64,000 nucleotides of DNA from an uncultured Collinsella sp. (lineage in GTDB: Bacteria; Actinomycetota; Coriobacteriia; Coriobacteriales; Coriobacteriaceae): contig CATXKN010000002.1 in assembly GCA_958370785.1 (NCBI GenBank), forward strand, positions 287,402 to 351,401, written 5' to 3'. Below, piece after piece: positions 8,267 through 17,449 of the stretch. The translations under genes were made by a program, and so were the position numbers. The notes beneath the pieces were generated by a model. It saw only the letters and a list, made by a program, of their open reading frames with translations, ran no database searches and was not told where the DNA came from. The stretch's first letter is position 1. Each line of letters begins with the position of its first letter.

Positions 8267-8329
8267 AGCCCCTGTGCCTGCGAAAACTTTCCCATCCTTT
8301 GTGTGGAATCGCAGGTCGGGGGCTCATCT
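8267..8329 (+). terminator. large stem-loop after pyrF, probable operon terminator
   Basis: AGCCCC (8267-8272) pairs with GGGGCT (8319-8324) and CCTGCG (8277-8282) with CGCAGG (8310-8315). They are separated by a small internal loop and a 27-base apical region. CATCTTTT follows. It is larger and more branched than a standard terminator. Confidence 0.5.
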
Positions 8330-8407
8330 TTTAGCGTGATATATTGCACTTTTTACGGGTATCGTCTAACCTATGGAGCCGCGATTGGGCATTTTGTACG
8401 TTTTACG

Positions 8408-8416
8408 TGCTAAAAT
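8408..8416 (+). promoter_or_regulatory. extended -10 promoter of the mihF operon
   Basis: TGCTAAAAT, an extended -10, about 45 bases before the mihF ATG. TTGGGC lies upstream but at a 20-base spacing, too far for a standard -35. Confidence 0.45.
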
Positions 8417-8460
8417 GCCAAATATTGAATCAGATATAACCCAACTATTTGGAGGTACGA

Positions 8461-8769
8461 ATGGCACTCCCTCAGCTTACCGATGAGCAGCGCAAGCAGG
8501 CTCTTGAGAAGGCTGCCGCCGCACGTCATGCTCGCGCAGAGCTCCGTGAGCAGATCAAGAAGGGCGAGAAGTCCCTCGAGTCCGTGCTCAACTCCGATGA
8601 CCCCATTGCTTCCCGCATGAAGGTTTCCACCCTCATCGAGTCTCTCCCCGGTTATGGCAAGGCCAAGGCCGCCAAGATCATGGAGGAGCTCGGCATCTCC
8701 GCTACCCGTCGCGTCCAGGGCCTTGGCGTCCGTCAGCGCGAGCAGCTCCTCGAGCAGCTGACCAAATAA
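8461..8769 (+). CDS. mihF: integration host factor, actinobacterial type (mIHF)
   Basis: Small nucleoid-associated DNA-binding protein that bends and compacts DNA. 102 residues, highly basic and helical. The C-terminal half has the helix-two-turn-helix region LPGYGKAKAAKIMEELGI, like the mycobacterial and Streptomyces proteins. It is unrelated to the HU-fold IHF of proteobacteria, so it supports an actinobacterial origin. The ATG follows TTGGAGGT. It directly precedes gmk and rpoZ, the standard actinobacterial order. Confidence 0.93.
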   Translation: MALPQLTDEQRKQALEKAAAARHARAELREQIKKGEKSLESVLNSDDPIASRMKVSTLIESLPGYGKAKAAKIMEELGISATRRVQGLGVRQREQLLEQLTK

Positions 8770-9339
8770 GTGAGCGCTCAGGATTCAAAGCTCTTTGTGA
8801 TTTCTGGACCGTCAGGCGCGGGCAAGGGCACGCTCGTCACTCGTGTGCGCGAGCGTCGCTCTAACCTGGGCCTGACGGTTTCGGCTACCACGCGAGCTCC
8901 ACGCAAAGGCGAGGTCGATGGCGTCAATTACTTTTTCCTGACGCGCGAGGAGTTCGACCGCCGCGTGGCGAACGGTGAGTTTGTTGAGTGGGCCGAGGTC
9001 CACGGTAACTGCTACGGCACGTTGGTGAGCGAGGTTCAGTCCAAGCTCGCCTCTGGTTCGTCTCTCATCTTGGAGATCGATGTCCAGGGTGCCCTGCAGG
9101 TCAAGGAGCGTTTCCCCGAGGCCGTGTTGATCTTTATCAAGCCGCCCTCGCTCGAGGTGCTCCGCGAGCGTCTGGTCGGTCGAGGTACCGAGACGCCCGA
9201 GACGATTGAGCTGCGTATGGCAAACGCCGCCCATGAGCTTGCCCTTGCCGACCGCTACGACGACGTCGTGGTGAATGACGATCTCGACCGCGCGACCGAT
9301 GAGCTCGTTCGCGTTCTCGATATGCATGAAAGGATCTGA
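8770..9339 (+). CDS. gmk: guanylate kinase
   Basis: Phosphorylates GMP to GDP with ATP. 189 residues. P-loop GPSGAGKGT near the N-terminus, the GMP-binding TTRAPRKGEVDGVNYFF and the lid region RLVGRGTET are all present. The GTG start directly follows the mihF stop codon without a gap and without a strong ribosome site of its own, so coupling to mihF translation is likely. Followed closely by rpoZ. Confidence 0.95.
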   Translation: MSAQDSKLFVISGPSGAGKGTLVTRVRERRSNLGLTVSATTRAPRKGEVDGVNYFFLTREEFDRRVANGEFVEWAEVHGNCYGTLVSEVQSKLASGSSLILEIDVQGALQVKERFPEAVLIFIKPPSLEVLRERLVGRGTETPETIELRMANAAHELALADRYDDVVVNDDLDRATDELVRVLDMHERI

Positions 9340-9344
9340 GGTCC

Positions 9345-9626
9345 GTGTCCGTTGTAAAGCCTTGCATTGACGATCTTCTGGAGAAGACCGATCACAACCG
9401 CTTCCTGCTCGCTTCGCTTGCCTCCAAGCGTGCCTGCGACATCAATAGCATGCTGCGCGGCCAGCATAACCGCGTGCTTGCCGTTCAGGATGTCGACGAC
9501 ATCACCATCGCGCTCTCTGGCGCCGATACCATCTCGATGGCTATGGACGAGATCGTCGACGGCGATATCTCCTACGACGAGGCCCGTTACGAGAAGGCGC
9601 TCGGCCATAAGGTTGCTGAAGCCTAA
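9345..9626 (+). CDS. rpoZ: RNA polymerase omega subunit
   Basis: Assembly and stability subunit of RNA polymerase. 93 residues. The segment KRACDINSM is the conserved omega motif that clamps the beta-prime C-terminus. GTG start 5 bases after the gmk stop. The gmk-rpoZ pairing is widespread and supports the call. Confidence 0.93.
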   Translation: MSVVKPCIDDLLEKTDHNRFLLASLASKRACDINSMLRGQHNRVLAVQDVDDITIALSGADTISMAMDEIVDGDISYDEARYEKALGHKVAEA

Positions 9627-10871
9627 ATGGCAGCTCGCGTCTGCCTGGTCCACTATCACGAGGTTGGACTGAAGGGCAAAAACCGCGCACATTTTGAGCA
9701 TATCCTCATGGATAACATTAAGGCGGCTTTGGCCGCCTTTTCCGTGAACGCCGTGTCTCGAATTTCCGGTTATATCCTCGTGACCTTTAACGAGCATCAG
9801 GCCGACGAGGCGGCGCATGTCATCCGCACCGTCCCCGGCGTTGCCCGTGTGTCCCTGGCGTACCACACCAACCGCGACCCGCAGGAGTATTGCGCCGCCG
9901 CCGTCAAGGCACTGCGCGAGTTTGGCCCCTTCGATTCGTTTAAGGTGCACGCCAAGCGCTCCAATACTGACTATGAGCTCACCTCGATTGATATCAATCG
10001 TCAGGTGGGCGAGGTGCTGTGCGAGGCCTTCCCCGATAAAAAGGTTCAAATGCACGACCCCGACGCGATGGTGCACGTACTGGTGGTCCAGGGTAGCGTC
10101 TACGTGTACGCGCGCTCCGAGCGCGGCGTGGGCGGTCTGCCGGTGGGTTCTGCCGGCAAGGTCGTGACGCTCCTGTCGTCGGGCATCGATTCTCCGGTGG
10201 CGACCTGGATGCTCGCGCGTCGCGGCGCGGTGTGCGTGCCGGTACATTTCTCCGGTCGTCCGCAGACGCCCGATACTAGCGAGTATTTGGTGCAGGACAT
10301 CATCCGTGCGCTTGAACCGGGTGTCCAGATCGGCCGCCTGTACGTGGTGCCTTTTGGCGATTGCCAGCGTGAGATTTCCGTCACCTGCCCCAGCAACCTG
10401 CGCGTGATCATGTATCGCCGCATTATGTATTCGGTTGCCGAGCGCATTGCGCATATCGAGGGCGCCAAGGCCATCGTGACCGGCGAGTCGCTCGGTCAGG
10501 TTGCCTCCCAGACGCTCGAGAACATCATGGCCGTCAACGAGGCCGTGAAGATTCCCGTGTTCCGTCCGCTCGTCGGGTCCGACAAGCAGGAGATTATTGC
10601 ACGCGCTCAGGAAATCGGCACGTTCGATATTTCGACCGAGGCGGCGCCCGACTGCTGCACACTGTTTATGCCGCGTCGTCCCGAGACGCACGCCAAACTC
10701 GATGCCGTGCACGAGGCCTGGGAGCTGTTCGACCACGAGGAGATGATCGAGCGCCTGCTTAAGCAGACCGAGTATATCGACTTCTCCAGCAACACGTATA
10801 AGGCCCCTAAGACCTTAAAACGTAAACATTCGGAGCTTGCTCCGCGTGAGATTTACCAAGATCACGAGTAA
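9627..10871 (+). CDS. thiI: tRNA 4-thiouridine synthetase ThiI
   Basis: Adenylates U8 of tRNA and transfers sulfur to give 4-thiouridine; also linked to thiamine thiazole synthesis. 414 residues: N-terminal ferredoxin-like region, THUMP domain (about 60-165), then a PP-loop ATPase with LSSGIDSPVA. The C-terminal rhodanese domain of the E. coli protein is absent, as in most Gram-positive ThiI, so sulfur relay must use another Cys. The ATG follows the rpoZ stop immediately. A terminator follows. Confidence 0.93.
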   Translation: MAARVCLVHYHEVGLKGKNRAHFEHILMDNIKAALAAFSVNAVSRISGYILVTFNEHQADEAAHVIRTVPGVARVSLAYHTNRDPQEYCAAAVKALREFGPFDSFKVHAKRSNTDYELTSIDINRQVGEVLCEAFPDKKVQMHDPDAMVHVLVVQGSVYVYARSERGVGGLPVGSAGKVVTLLSSGIDSPVATWMLARRGAVCVPVHFSGRPQTPDTSEYLVQDIIRALEPGVQIGRLYVVPFGDCQREISVTCPSNLRVIMYRRIMYSVAERIAHIEGAKAIVTGESLGQVASQTLENIMAVNEAVKIPVFRPLVGSDKQEIIARAQEIGTFDISTEAAPDCCTLFMPRRPETHAKLDAVHEAWELFDHEEMIERLLKQTEYIDFSSNTYKAPKTLKRKHSELAPREIYQDHE

Positions 10872-10881
10872 TGTTGTGTAT

Positions 10882-10915
10882 AGACCGGCGGTGCATTTGC
10901 ATCGTCGGTCTTTTT
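10882..10915 (+). terminator. rho-independent terminator after thiI
   Basis: AGACCGGCGGTGC (10882-10894) pairs with GCATCGTCGGTCT (10899-10911), with two G-U or mismatched positions, a 4-base loop and then TTTTT. It closes the mihF-gmk-rpoZ-thiI unit. Confidence 0.85.
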
Positions 10916-10983
10916 GTATCTGGGCTTTTGGCGATAAACGGTTCATTTATCGACGTGTGCCTGAATAAATGGACATTTTTTCG

Positions 10984-11006
10984 CAAGGTTTTGGTCAGCT
11001 TCTGGT
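10984..11006 (+). promoter_or_regulatory. upstream motif shared with recA
   Basis: A 23-base stretch with 20/23 identity to 43727-43749 upstream of recA (core TTTTGGTCAG). It lies about 80 bases before the comEA start. The function is unknown; a shared regulator of DNA uptake and recombination genes is one possibility. Confidence 0.35.
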
Positions 11007-11085
11007 TTGACCGCGAAATCTGGTATGGACGTGCGGAAGCTTCGGCGTTCGTTTCCTGACACGATGGTGTTGGGAGGTGTTTGCT

Positions 11086-11796
11086 ATGGCGCAGCGCGAG
11101 CAACACGAACGGGTTAAACGGATGGACCGCTGGGCAGAAAAGCTGCTCGGCCATAAGGCGGTGGTCGTGGCGATCCTGGTTGTCATTGCCGTCGCGAGTG
11201 GCTTAGCGATGGCAAGTTTTAACAGCCGCTCCGGTGGCGTGTCGTTTGAGCGTAGTGATGAGGCGAGCGCTTCGGATGCGCAAGGGGCCGGGGATGCGTC
11301 ACATGACGATGCCGATGAGTCTTCGGCCAAGAGTTCCTCTGCTGCGGAGGTGTACGTCGATGTGGATGGCGCCGTTGTGAGGCCTGGCGTGTATCGGCTC
11401 AAAGATGGAGCACGGGTGTCCCAAGCTATCGATGCCGCCGGAGGGCTTACGGCCGAGGCGGATGTGGCAGGGCTTAATCGTGCGTCCAAGGTCACTGATG
11501 GTCAAAAGATCTATGTTCCGACGGTGGGGGAGCAACAAGCGGCTGCGGCGGTCGGCGGGGCCGAAAGTAGTACTGCCACGACTCCTGGCGCGGGGTCTTC
11601 GTCGGGGCTCGTGAACATCAATACGGCGAGCGCGGCGGAACTGCAGACGCTCTCGGGCATTGGGCCTTCTATGGCTCAGTCGATTATCGATGAGCGGACA
11701 AAGAACGGTGCTTTTGCCTCAGTCGATGACCTGATGCGCGTATCGGGAATCGGTGAGAAGAAGCTCGCCAAAATCAAAGATTGCATTTGCGTATGA
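11086..11796 (+). CDS. comEA: competence protein ComEA, helix-hairpin-helix DNA receptor
   Basis: Membrane-anchored double-stranded DNA receptor for transformation. 236 residues: cytoplasmic basic N-terminus, one membrane helix at about 25-45 (VVVAILVVIAVASGLAMA), an acidic Ser/Asp/Ala linker, an SLBB domain (about 90-150, YVDVDGAVVRPGVYRL) and a C-terminal double helix-hairpin-helix (NINTASAAELQTLSGIG). ATG 11086 is placed 8 bases after GGGAGG; the in-frame GTG at 11077 overlaps that site. The stop overlaps the comEC start as ATGA. Confidence 0.94.
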   Translation: MAQREQHERVKRMDRWAEKLLGHKAVVVAILVVIAVASGLAMASFNSRSGGVSFERSDEASASDAQGAGDASHDDADESSAKSSSAAEVYVDVDGAVVRPGVYRLKDGARVSQAIDAAGGLTAEADVAGLNRASKVTDGQKIYVPTVGEQQAAAAVGGAESSTATTPGAGSSSGLVNINTASAAELQTLSGIGPSMAQSIIDERTKNGAFASVDDLMRVSGIGEKKLAKIKDCICV

Positions 11797-14096
11797 GTGC
11801 GACCGAGCGCGAGCAAGTGATGCCACCACGGCCATTGATGCCGTGGACGATGGCACTTTGTGCCGGCTTGTGTGTGAGCTGTGGCTTGGTACTTAACATG
11901 GCGGCCGATTTGCTGCTGGGTGAGCGGACGACACCCGTCACATTGCTTATGGCCATTCCCGTTGCTGCTGCGGCTTGCATCGTATTGGCTCGGTCCTGTA
12001 TGCGCCTTATGCGGTGGAGACGATGGCTGTATGCCGCGGCCCTTGGCATCGTGGCGGGGTCGGTCGTGTCCGCGGGTTGGGCGATTGGGGCGCTGCGTGC
12101 TTCGAGGGCGCTGGATAATCGGGCTGCGAGCAGTCTTGAATTTGTTGTGCGCGGTGACCCTTCCATCAATGACGGTGCGTACTCCTATACCTGCGATGCG
12201 TATGCGGGCGAAAAGCGTTTAGGTCAGGTGCGGCTGTCGTGTGATCGCGAGCTCGGCGTCGGTTCGCATGTACGTGCTATCGGTCGAATTTCGCGCCTTG
12301 AGAACGATGCGTATGGGCGCTCGCGCGTACTCCGAGGCGAGGTGCGCAAGGTTAAAGCCGTTCGGATTGTGTCGGTCGATGAGGGCTCTTCGGGACCGCT
12401 GCTTCGATTGCGAAATGGGCTGCTTGCGTCCATCGCGCCTGCGACCGACCCGGCGCGTTCGCTCATAGCCGGTGTCGTCTGCGGTCGTTCGGCCGAGCTG
12501 CGCGCCCAGCCGGCGGGCGACTGGTTTTCGGTGACGGGAACGGCGCATCTTATCGCCGTCTCGGGCAGCCATTTGGCTATCGTGGGGTTTGTAATCGAGG
12601 GCGTCTTGCAAAAGACTCGGTGTTCACGTGGTCTTCAGCGGGCGATATTGGCGATAACGCTTGTGGGTTACGCTGCCTTTACGGGCGCGTCTCCCTCGGC
12701 CGTGCGCGCGTGCTGCATGGTGTTCGCGACGCTTGTCGTAAACGGCGCGGGGCGTCGCCGGCACGGCCTTTCGGCACTTTTCGTAACTATGTCCATCTTT
12801 GTGCTGCTGCGGCCGACGGTGCTGTTCGAGATGGGCTTTCAGCTTTCATGTGCCAGCGTCTTTGCCATTCTGTGCTTTTGCCCCTATGCGACCTACGCTT
12901 TGGGTAAGCTGGGTGTGCCATCGGGCGTTGCCAGCATGCTTTCCGTCACGCTTTGCTCTCAACTGGCGACACTTCCCATCACCATTCCTGCCTTTGGTAC
13001 GTTCTCGCTCATTGCTCCGCTGGCGAATGCGGTCATCGGTCCGGTGGTGAGTCTCCTGCTTGCTGTGTCGATCGTGCTGGTTCCCTTTTCGCTCGTGGCG
13101 CCGTTGCAAGCTTGGGCACTCGTTGTGCCCATGATTGCCGCCCGTTGCGCGTTGTTCTTCGAGCAGCTGTTTGCCGCCGTGCCGGGTGCATCCGTGAGCG
13201 TGCCGCCCGATAGCATGTGGATTTATCTAGTGCCGTGTTTGCTGGCGGTTCTGCTGGTCTGGTGGCCGCGTCCCCGTGCACGTCCCATGGCGGTGGGGCT
13301 GCTGTGTTTGATGCTTGCAGCAGCCGTTCCGTATGTCTATTGGGAGCGATTCGCTCCGCCTTCGGTGATTGTGCTCGATGTGGGGCAGGCCGATGCGATC
13401 CTGGTTCGTCAGGGTGGCGCCGTGGCGCTCGTGGACTGTGGGCTCGATGAGCGCGTGGTGTCGGCGTTGGTTCGCAATAACGTCCACCATATCGATGCCG
13501 TCTTCGTGACACATTGGGACGAAGACCATTGGGGTGGTCTTCCCGATGTGCTCGATCAGTTTTCGGTTGGAACCATTGTGGTCGCGGCCGATGCGCTTGA
13601 CGGTGCGCCTGCTGAGGTTCTAAATCGTCCGGGCGTAACGTATCGGCAGGTGGCTTGCGGAGACACGGTCGATATCGGCGCGTTTCGGACACGTGTGATG
13701 TGGCCGTTTGACACGGTGGATGGCGAGGGCAATGAGGACTCGCTTGTCTTGCTGCTCTCCTATGCCCAGGAAGGCAAGAGCCTGCGCGTGCTCCTCACTG
13801 GTGATGCCGAGCTCGATCAAGAGCGCGAGTTTGTACGGGAGGTGGGTGATATCGATGTGCTCAAGCTAGGGCATCACGGCTCAAAAGTTTCCGTCGACAC
13901 AGACCTGCTGGGCACGCTTAAGCCCGAGCTCTCTATCGCGAGCGCCGGCGAGGGGAATCGTTACGGCCATCCGTCGGATGCCTGCATCGATGCCGTTAAG
14001 GAAGCGGGCGGCGCATTTGCTTGCACCATCGAACAAGGAGACATTACCGTCTCGCCGACCGCGAAGGGCTTTGCGATGCGATGCCAGCGACCGTGA
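11793..14096 (+). CDS. comEC: competence protein ComEC, DNA uptake channel
   Basis: Polytopic membrane channel that moves single-stranded DNA into the cell during transformation. 767 residues: N-terminal membrane helices and an extracellular DUF4131 region, a central competence domain with many helices (GTAHLIAVSGSHLAIVG is its signature), and a C-terminal metallo-beta-lactamase-like domain with THWDEDHWGG and LKLGHHGS. The C-terminal domain may be the nuclease. All three domains are intact. ATGA overlap with comEA. Together with comEA it indicates that DNA uptake genes are maintained in this lineage. Confidence 0.95.
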   Translation: MSATEREQVMPPRPLMPWTMALCAGLCVSCGLVLNMAADLLLGERTTPVTLLMAIPVAAAACIVLARSCMRLMRWRRWLYAAALGIVAGSVVSAGWAIGALRASRALDNRAASSLEFVVRGDPSINDGAYSYTCDAYAGEKRLGQVRLSCDRELGVGSHVRAIGRISRLENDAYGRSRVLRGEVRKVKAVRIVSVDEGSSGPLLRLRNGLLASIAPATDPARSLIAGVVCGRSAELRAQPAGDWFSVTGTAHLIAVSGSHLAIVGFVIEGVLQKTRCSRGLQRAILAITLVGYAAFTGASPSAVRACCMVFATLVVNGAGRRRHGLSALFVTMSIFVLLRPTVLFEMGFQLSCASVFAILCFCPYATYALGKLGVPSGVASMLSVTLCSQLATLPITIPAFGTFSLIAPLANAVIGPVVSLLLAVSIVLVPFSLVAPLQAWALVVPMIAARCALFFEQLFAAVPGASVSVPPDSMWIYLVPCLLAVLLVWWPRPRARPMAVGLLCLMLAAAVPYVYWERFAPPSVIVLDVGQADAILVRQGGAVALVDCGLDERVVSALVRNNVHHIDAVFVTHWDEDHWGGLPDVLDQFSVGTIVVAADALDGAPAEVLNRPGVTYRQVACGDTVDIGAFRTRVMWPFDTVDGEGNEDSLVLLLSYAQEGKSLRVLLTGDAELDQEREFVREVGDIDVLKLGHHGSKVSVDTDLLGTLKPELSIASAGEGNRYGHPSDACIDAVKEAGGAFACTIEQGDITVSPTAKGFAMRCQRP

Positions 14097-14174
14097 TGCT
14101 GCCGTTGGCGCGGGACCAACCCCTGGGCTAAAATGGCACGGTACGAATTCGAGAGTCTGCGAGAGGGGAGCGCA

Positions 14175-15137
14175 ATGTCCGAAACCGGTCTGCTGCCGGC
14201 ATATCTGATCGTCGGTACCGATGGGGTCAAGCGCGACCACGCTGTCTCGCGTATGAAAGCTCGCTTGGAAAAGTCGGGTATGGTTGAGTTCAACCTCGAT
14301 GAACGCGACATGACGAAAGATCCCGATATCGAGTCAATCATCGGCTCGCTCAATACCTTTCCCATGGGTAGCGAGTTTCGCCTGGTGATCCTTGACGGCT
14401 GCTCCAAGCTCGCCAAGGCGGTCTCGGAACCGCTCGTCGAGTATCTCGCAAGTCCCAGCCCCACGACGGTCTGTCTCATTATCGCCGACTCACTTGCCAA
14501 GAATACGCGCCTGTATAAGGCAATCGCCAAGATCGACAAGAAGGCTATCGTCGATTGCTCGGGTACCAAGCGCTGGGAACTGCCGCGCCGCGTTCAGCAG
14601 ATGGCGACGCAGCACGGTAAGTCCATCTCGACGGCTGCTGCCGAGGAGCTCGTCTCGCGTTCGGGTGAAAACACTCGCATGCTCGATAACGACTTGGCTA
14701 AGCTTGCCCAGATGGTCGAGGCGCCCCAGATTGAGCTTGCCGACGTTGAGCGCTGGATTGTACGTACGGCCGAGGTTCAACCCTGGGACTTTCTCAATGC
14801 GGTCTCGGCCCGTGACATGCGCCGCTCGCTCGAGCTCTTCAATCTACTGCCCGCCAAGAGCTACGTGTGGACTTACACATTGCTGTGCGGCCGCATCCGC
14901 GAGCTTATCGTCGCCAAGGCGCTCGATGCGCGCGGACAGGGTCGTGAGCTGGCCGCGACGCTCAAGCTCCAGTCTTGGCAGGTCAAGAATCACCTGACCT
15001 GGGCACGTCGCTTTTCGATGGTAGAGCTCGTCGCAGCGCTCGAGGGCGCCGTCGATGTGGAGCTCGCGCTCAAGGGCTCGGCCGATTCTCAGACCGCGCT
15101 TTTGCTCTGGATTACGAACATCTTGAGAAAATCGTGA
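14175..15137 (+). CDS. holA: DNA polymerase III delta subunit
   Basis: Clamp-loader subunit that opens the beta sliding clamp. 320 residues. The N-terminal AAA-like fold begins LLPAYLIVGTDG, and the DNA_pol3_delta signature region and the C-terminal helical domain (QTALLLWITNI) fit HolA. ATG 14175 follows AGAGGGGAG and gives the usual N-terminus; the upstream ATG 14133 would add 14 residues with no ribosome site. comEC-holA-rpsT is a common order in Gram-positives. Confidence 0.92.
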   Translation: MSETGLLPAYLIVGTDGVKRDHAVSRMKARLEKSGMVEFNLDERDMTKDPDIESIIGSLNTFPMGSEFRLVILDGCSKLAKAVSEPLVEYLASPSPTTVCLIIADSLAKNTRLYKAIAKIDKKAIVDCSGTKRWELPRRVQQMATQHGKSISTAAAEELVSRSGENTRMLDNDLAKLAQMVEAPQIELADVERWIVRTAEVQPWDFLNAVSARDMRRSLELFNLLPAKSYVWTYTLLCGRIRELIVAKALDARGQGRELAATLKLQSWQVKNHLTWARRFSMVELVAALEGAVDVELALKGSADSQTALLLWITNILRKS

Positions 15138-15186
15138 TGATACCTGCCTATTTGACAAATTCGTTCTATCCCTTTGAGGGGGAGCG

Positions 15187-15195
15187 TGCTATAGT
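15187..15195 (+). promoter_or_regulatory. extended -10 promoter of rpsT
   Basis: TGCTATAGT, identical to the rpmB extended -10. It lies 76 bases before the rpsT start. TTGACA at 15152-15157 is too far upstream (32 bases) to be its -35. Confidence 0.5.
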
Positions 15196-15270
15196 AGGCG
15201 CTTGCATGACCTCACCGTGTCTCAGAGGTGTCATACATTTTTTGCAAGGAACTCGAAAGGAACTCCAGAA

Positions 15271-15537
15271 GTGGCAAACATCAAGTCTCAGAAGAAGCGT
15301 ATCCGCACCAATGAGGCAGCTCGCATGCGTAACAAGGCTGTCAAGTCCGAGCTCAAGACGCTGACCAAGCACGTCCAGTCCGCCGTCGCCGAGGGCGACG
15401 CCGAGAAGGCCCAGGCTGCCCTCAAGACCGTCACCAAGCGTCTCGACATGGCTGCCGCTAAGCATGTCATCCACAAGAACCAGGCTTCCAACCGCAAGTC
15501 CGGTCTTGCCAAGCTCGTGAACAGCATCAACGCTTAA
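15271..15537 (+). CDS. rpsT: 30S ribosomal protein S20
   Basis: Small-subunit protein binding 16S rRNA helices. 88 residues, lysine and alanine rich, beginning MANIKSQKKRIRTNE, the usual S20 start. It uses a GTG start, 11 bases after AAAGGA. Longer in-frame readings from 15202 are rejected because S20 always begins at this point. Monocistronic, with a promoter in front and a strong terminator behind. Confidence 0.96.
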   Translation: MANIKSQKKRIRTNEAARMRNKAVKSELKTLTKHVQSAVAEGDAEKAQAALKTVTKRLDMAAAKHVIHKNQASNRKSGLAKLVNSINA

Positions 15538-15571
15538 GTTGTAAATTTCACATCACACAGATTACGCGCAT

Positions 15572-15608
15572 AAATGGAGCCTGTTTTATGGAACAGGCTC
15601 CATTTTTT
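15572..15608 (+). terminator. rho-independent terminator of rpsT
   Basis: A 12-bp perfect stem, ATGGAGCCTGTT (15574-15585) with its complement at 15592-15603, a 6-base loop, then a run of T. Confidence 0.93.
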
Positions 15609-15633
15609 GTACCGCTCGGGTAAGATAGTCCGC

Positions 15634-17445
15634 ATGAATACTTCAATTGACATTTCCCACATCCGCAACTTCTCGATCGTTGCGCATATCGACCATGGCA
15701 AGTCCACGATCAGTGACCGCATCCTCGAGCTCACCCATACCGTCGATGAGCGCGACATGGAGTCGCAGCTGCTTGACACGATGGACATCGAGCGCGAGCG
15801 CGGTATCACGATCAAGTCCAATGCCGTCCGCGTGTCCTATGACGCCGACGACGGCGAGACGTATCAGTTCAACCTGATCGATACGCCGGGCCACGTGGAC
15901 TTCACCTACGAGGTCTCGCGTTCGCTTGCCGCTTGCGAGGGCGCGGTGCTGGTCGTGGATGCCACCCAGGGCGTCGAGGCGCAGACCGTTTCCAATGCGA
16001 CGCTCGCCATGAACGCCAACTTGGACATTGTTCCGGCCATCAACAAGATTGACCTTCCCTCGGCGCACCCCGACGAGGTCAAGACCGAGATCGAAGACGA
16101 TCTGGCCATTCCCGCCGACGATGCCGTGTGCGTGTCGGGCAAGACCGGCGAGGGCATCCACGATCTGCTGGAGTCCATCGTCTTTTTGATCTCGCCTCCC
16201 AAGGGCGATGCAAATGCCCCTCTCAAGGCACTAATTCTGGATTCGTACTTCGATGAGTACCGCGGCGTCGTCGCCACGGTGCGCGTCTTTGACGGTTCCA
16301 TCAAAAAGGGCGATACCCTGCGCATGATGCAGGCCAAGGGGGACTTCCTGGTCGATGGCGTGGGCGTCAAGCGCCCTGCCGAGACGCCGGTCGATGCTCT
16401 GACCGTCGGCGAGGTCGGCTACGTGGTAACGGGCCTGAAGGACCCCGAGGCCGTGCGCGTGGGCGATACCCTTACGTGGGCTTCGAACCCCTGTCCCGAG
16501 CCGCTGCCGGGCTACCGTGAGGCCAAGCCCATGGTCTACACGGGCCTGTTCCCCATCGACAACAAGGACTATGAGAACCTGCGCGACGCGCTCGATAAGC
16601 TGCACGTCAACGATCCGTCGTTGGTGTGGGAGCCCGAGACGTCGGTGGCACTGGGCTTTGGCTTCCGCGTGGGCTTTCTGGGCCTGCTGCACATGGAGGT
16701 CGTCAAGGAGCGCCTGGAGCGCGAATTCAATCTGGACCTGATTGCCACGAGCCCCTCGGTCGACTACCACGTGTACAAGACTGACGGCGAGATGGTCGAT
16801 GTCCGCAGCCCGCAGGATCTGCCCGAGGCCACGCGCATCGAGCGTATCGAAGAGCCCTACCTCAAGGCAAAGATCATCTGCCCGCCCGAGTATACGGGTG
16901 CCGTCATGCAGCTCGCTATCGAGCACCGTGGCGTCACGACCGATATGATCCACCTGACGAGCAAATCGGTCGAGATGCGCTTTGATATGCCGCTCGCCGA
17001 GCTCATCTTGGACTTCTTCGATCAGCTCAAGAGCCGCACCAAGGGTTATGCCTCGCTCGACTACGAGTTCAACGAATATCGCCCCTCCGAGCTCGTCAAG
17101 CTCGACATCCTGCTTTCGGGCGACGAGGTGGACGCGCTGTCGTTTATCGTGCACAAGGACAAGGCCTATGGCCTGGCCCGCGGCCTGTGCGATAAGCTCA
17201 AGGAAATCATCCCGCGCCAGCTGTTCGAGGTGCCTATTCAGGGCGCCATCGGCAACAAGATCATCGCCCGCTCCACCGTCAAGGCGCGCCGCAAGGACGT
17301 TTTGGCCAAGTGCTATGGTGGCGATATCTCGCGAAAGCGCAAGCTGCTCGAAAAGCAAAAAGAGGGCAAGAAGCGCATGAAGGCCATCGGTTCGGTCGAG
17401 GTTCCGCAGGAGGCCTTTATGGCAATTCTCAAGGTGGACGAGTAG
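15634..17445 (+). CDS. lepA: elongation factor 4 (LepA), back-translocating GTPase
   Basis: Ribosome-bound GTPase that remobilises stalled ribosomes and helps 30S assembly. 603 residues. G1 is AHIDHGKST, G3 DTPGHVDF and G4 NKIDL, followed by the EF-G-like domains II, III and V and the LepA-specific C-terminal domain (ARRKDVLAKCYGGDISRKRK). ATG 15634 gives the canonical start before HIRNFSIVAHIDHGKST, although its ribosome site is weak. It begins a long same-strand run with dus, hemW and the J-protein genes. Confidence 0.96.
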   Translation: MNTSIDISHIRNFSIVAHIDHGKSTISDRILELTHTVDERDMESQLLDTMDIERERGITIKSNAVRVSYDADDGETYQFNLIDTPGHVDFTYEVSRSLAACEGAVLVVDATQGVEAQTVSNATLAMNANLDIVPAINKIDLPSAHPDEVKTEIEDDLAIPADDAVCVSGKTGEGIHDLLESIVFLISPPKGDANAPLKALILDSYFDEYRGVVATVRVFDGSIKKGDTLRMMQAKGDFLVDGVGVKRPAETPVDALTVGEVGYVVTGLKDPEAVRVGDTLTWASNPCPEPLPGYREAKPMVYTGLFPIDNKDYENLRDALDKLHVNDPSLVWEPETSVALGFGFRVGFLGLLHMEVVKERLEREFNLDLIATSPSVDYHVYKTDGEMVDVRSPQDLPEATRIERIEEPYLKAKIICPPEYTGAVMQLAIEHRGVTTDMIHLTSKSVEMRFDMPLAELILDFFDQLKSRTKGYASLDYEFNEYRPSELVKLDILLSGDEVDALSFIVHKDKAYGLARGLCDKLKEIIPRQLFEVPIQGAIGNKIIARSTVKARRKDVLAKCYGGDISRKRKLLEKQKEGKKRMKAIGSVEVPQEAFMAILKVDE

Positions 17446-17449
17446 GTCC

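Noticed and set aside
15152..15195. TTGACA at 15152 with TATAGT at 15190 as one promoter
   Set aside because: The spacing is 32 bases, far from 16-18. The extended -10 alone is a better explanation.
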